Positions 20,443 to 20,929 of a DNA stretch of 20,929 nt are shown here, one piece after another. Every line of letters begins with the position of its first letter. Positions within the stretch are counted from its first letter, which is position 1. Both the position numbers and the translations under genes were made by a program. The notes below the pieces were generated by a model. The model was given only the letters and a program-made list of their open reading frames with translations, searched no databases and was not told where the DNA came from. Source of the DNA: Collinsella sp. (GTDB lineage: Bacteria; Actinomycetota; Coriobacteriia; Coriobacteriales; Coriobacteriaceae); assembly GCA_019413955.1 (NCBI GenBank), contig DXMX01000014.1, forward strand, positions 1-20,929. Reading direction: 5' to 3'.

Positions 20443-20590
20443 GTTGTCTCCCTCTCACTTGGAAACGTAGTGGATGCAAGCGACCGGCTGACCGTGCACC
20501 ATCGGTGCGCCTCCGTAAGTTAGCCATGTCGCACTTTTTGCATTATGCCCTAAGTTAGCCGAGGGATACACTTGATTTTCGAAAAATTTA
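20443..20590 (-). promoter_or_regulatory. Enolase leader and promoter region
   Basis: Minus-strand CATAAT at about 20546-20541 is the best -10 box; TGTATC at 17 bases is a weak -35. The 10-base TAAGTTAGCC occurs twice in direct orientation (20516-20525 and 20551-20560), 35 bases apart and flanking the -10, which could be operator sites. The leader of about 90 bases contains a short GCACC/GGTGC hairpin. Confidence 0.45.
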
Positions 20591-20627
20591 GCGGGAACGA
20601 TGAGGCGTGTCAGCCCGTCGTTCCCGC
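20591..20627 (-). terminator. Terminator of mazG
   Basis: A perfect 10-bp stem (GCGGGAACGA with its complement) and 17-base loop, followed on the minus strand by TAAATTTTTCG. It begins a few bases after the stop codon. Confidence 0.8.
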
Positions 20628-20631
20628 AGTC

Positions 20632-20929
20632 TTACTCCCCTGCCTTTGCTGCGTCCCACAGGTCGTTGAGCCCATGGGTCGAAAGCTCGGCAAGATCAAC
20701 GTGGGCATCGGCCGCCATCTGTTCCATCGCAGCCCAGCGACGGCGAAACTTGGCCGTGCTCGCGCGCAGGGCGCTCTCGGCGTCGATACCCTCCTTGCGC
20801 GCGACGTTGACCAGGGCAAAGAGCAGATCGCCAAACTCCATTTCGCGCTCGGGCGAGCCAGGGGCCTCGGCCTCAAACTCGGCACGCTCCTCGGCAACCT
20901 CGTCCCACACGTCCTGGACCGTCTCCCAC
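20632..20929 (-). CDS. mazG: MazG-type nucleoside triphosphate pyrophosphohydrolase, N-terminal part outside the window
   Basis: The last 98 or so codons are present; the frame is open to the window edge. Visible are the all-alpha NTP-PPase signatures: WDEVAEERAEFEAEAP, with the acidic EExxE-type helix, and EMEFGDLLFALVNVARKEGI, with the second metal-binding Glu/Asp. The tail (KFRRRWAAMEQMA) matches the end of long two-domain MazG proteins. These hydrolyse non-canonical or excess nucleoside triphosphates to monophosphates and pyrophosphate. A GTG at 20910 is internal, as the preceding codons (WETVQDV) belong to the domain. It lies upstream of eno on the same strand with its own terminator. 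Confidence 0.85.
   Translation of the reverse strand, partial: WETVQDVWDEVAEERAEFEAEAPGSPEREMEFGDLLFALVNVARKEGIDAESALRASTAKFRRRWAAMEQMAADAHVDLAELSTHGLNDLWDAAKAGE

Overview
The window is a high-GC bacterial chromosome segment. Gene content (enolase followed by an FtsB/DivIC-like gene and a Ppx/GppA phosphatase, GluQ-RS, an encoded-CCA tRNA-Leu, a galactitol-type PTS IIB) and codon use fit an actinobacterium of the Coriobacteriia, most likely Collinsella or a close relative. The genus is inferred from style and gene order; no marker gene proves it.

Layout. 1-2043: GluQ-RS, a calcineurin-like phosphoesterase and a small two-helix membrane protein. 2044-5220: an accessory island with visibly lower GC. 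It holds a long near-palindrome (about 2202-2389), an unrecognised 275-aa protein, a diverged fragment of a phosphatase gene, several strong hairpins, and an AT-rich minus-strand cluster of small overlapping genes with its own promoter. 5221-8980: a PPP-type phosphatase, then a plus-strand operon of a UBA-like/DUF4342-type membrane protein, an OmpR-family response regulator and its sensor kinase, closed by a bidirectional terminator. 8981-10516: a VOC protein and PTS IIB operon, and a divergent membrane-anchored helical-repeat protein.

10548-15475: tRNA-Leu(UAA) carrying a compact integrated element of about 4.8 kb. The last 58 bases of the tRNA region (10576-10633) are repeated exactly at 15418-15475, which marks the att sites. 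Inside are a tyrosine integrase, an excisionase-type HTH protein, a helix-turn-helix/zinc-ribbon protein whose gene contains 21-bp tandem repeats, a sigma-region-4-like gene split by an in-frame TAG, and small unknown proteins. Both ends carry the same triple-GGTACC array with identical spacing, probably integrase or excisionase arm sites. No relaxase, capsid, terminase or obvious cargo gene was seen, so the element looks like a satellite or a minimal mobile island.

15476-20929: the displaced original tRNA terminator, then an AAA/DUF4143 ATPase preceded by a 33-bp tandem repeat and bracketed by two related palindromes. After it come housekeeping genes on the minus strand: mazG (cut by the window edge), eno, an FtsB/DivIC-like gene and ppx/gppA.

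The best candidates for something undescribed are the tRNA-Leu element with its symmetric GGTACC arrays, the AT-rich small-gene cluster, and the palindrome/tandem-repeat setting of the ATPase.
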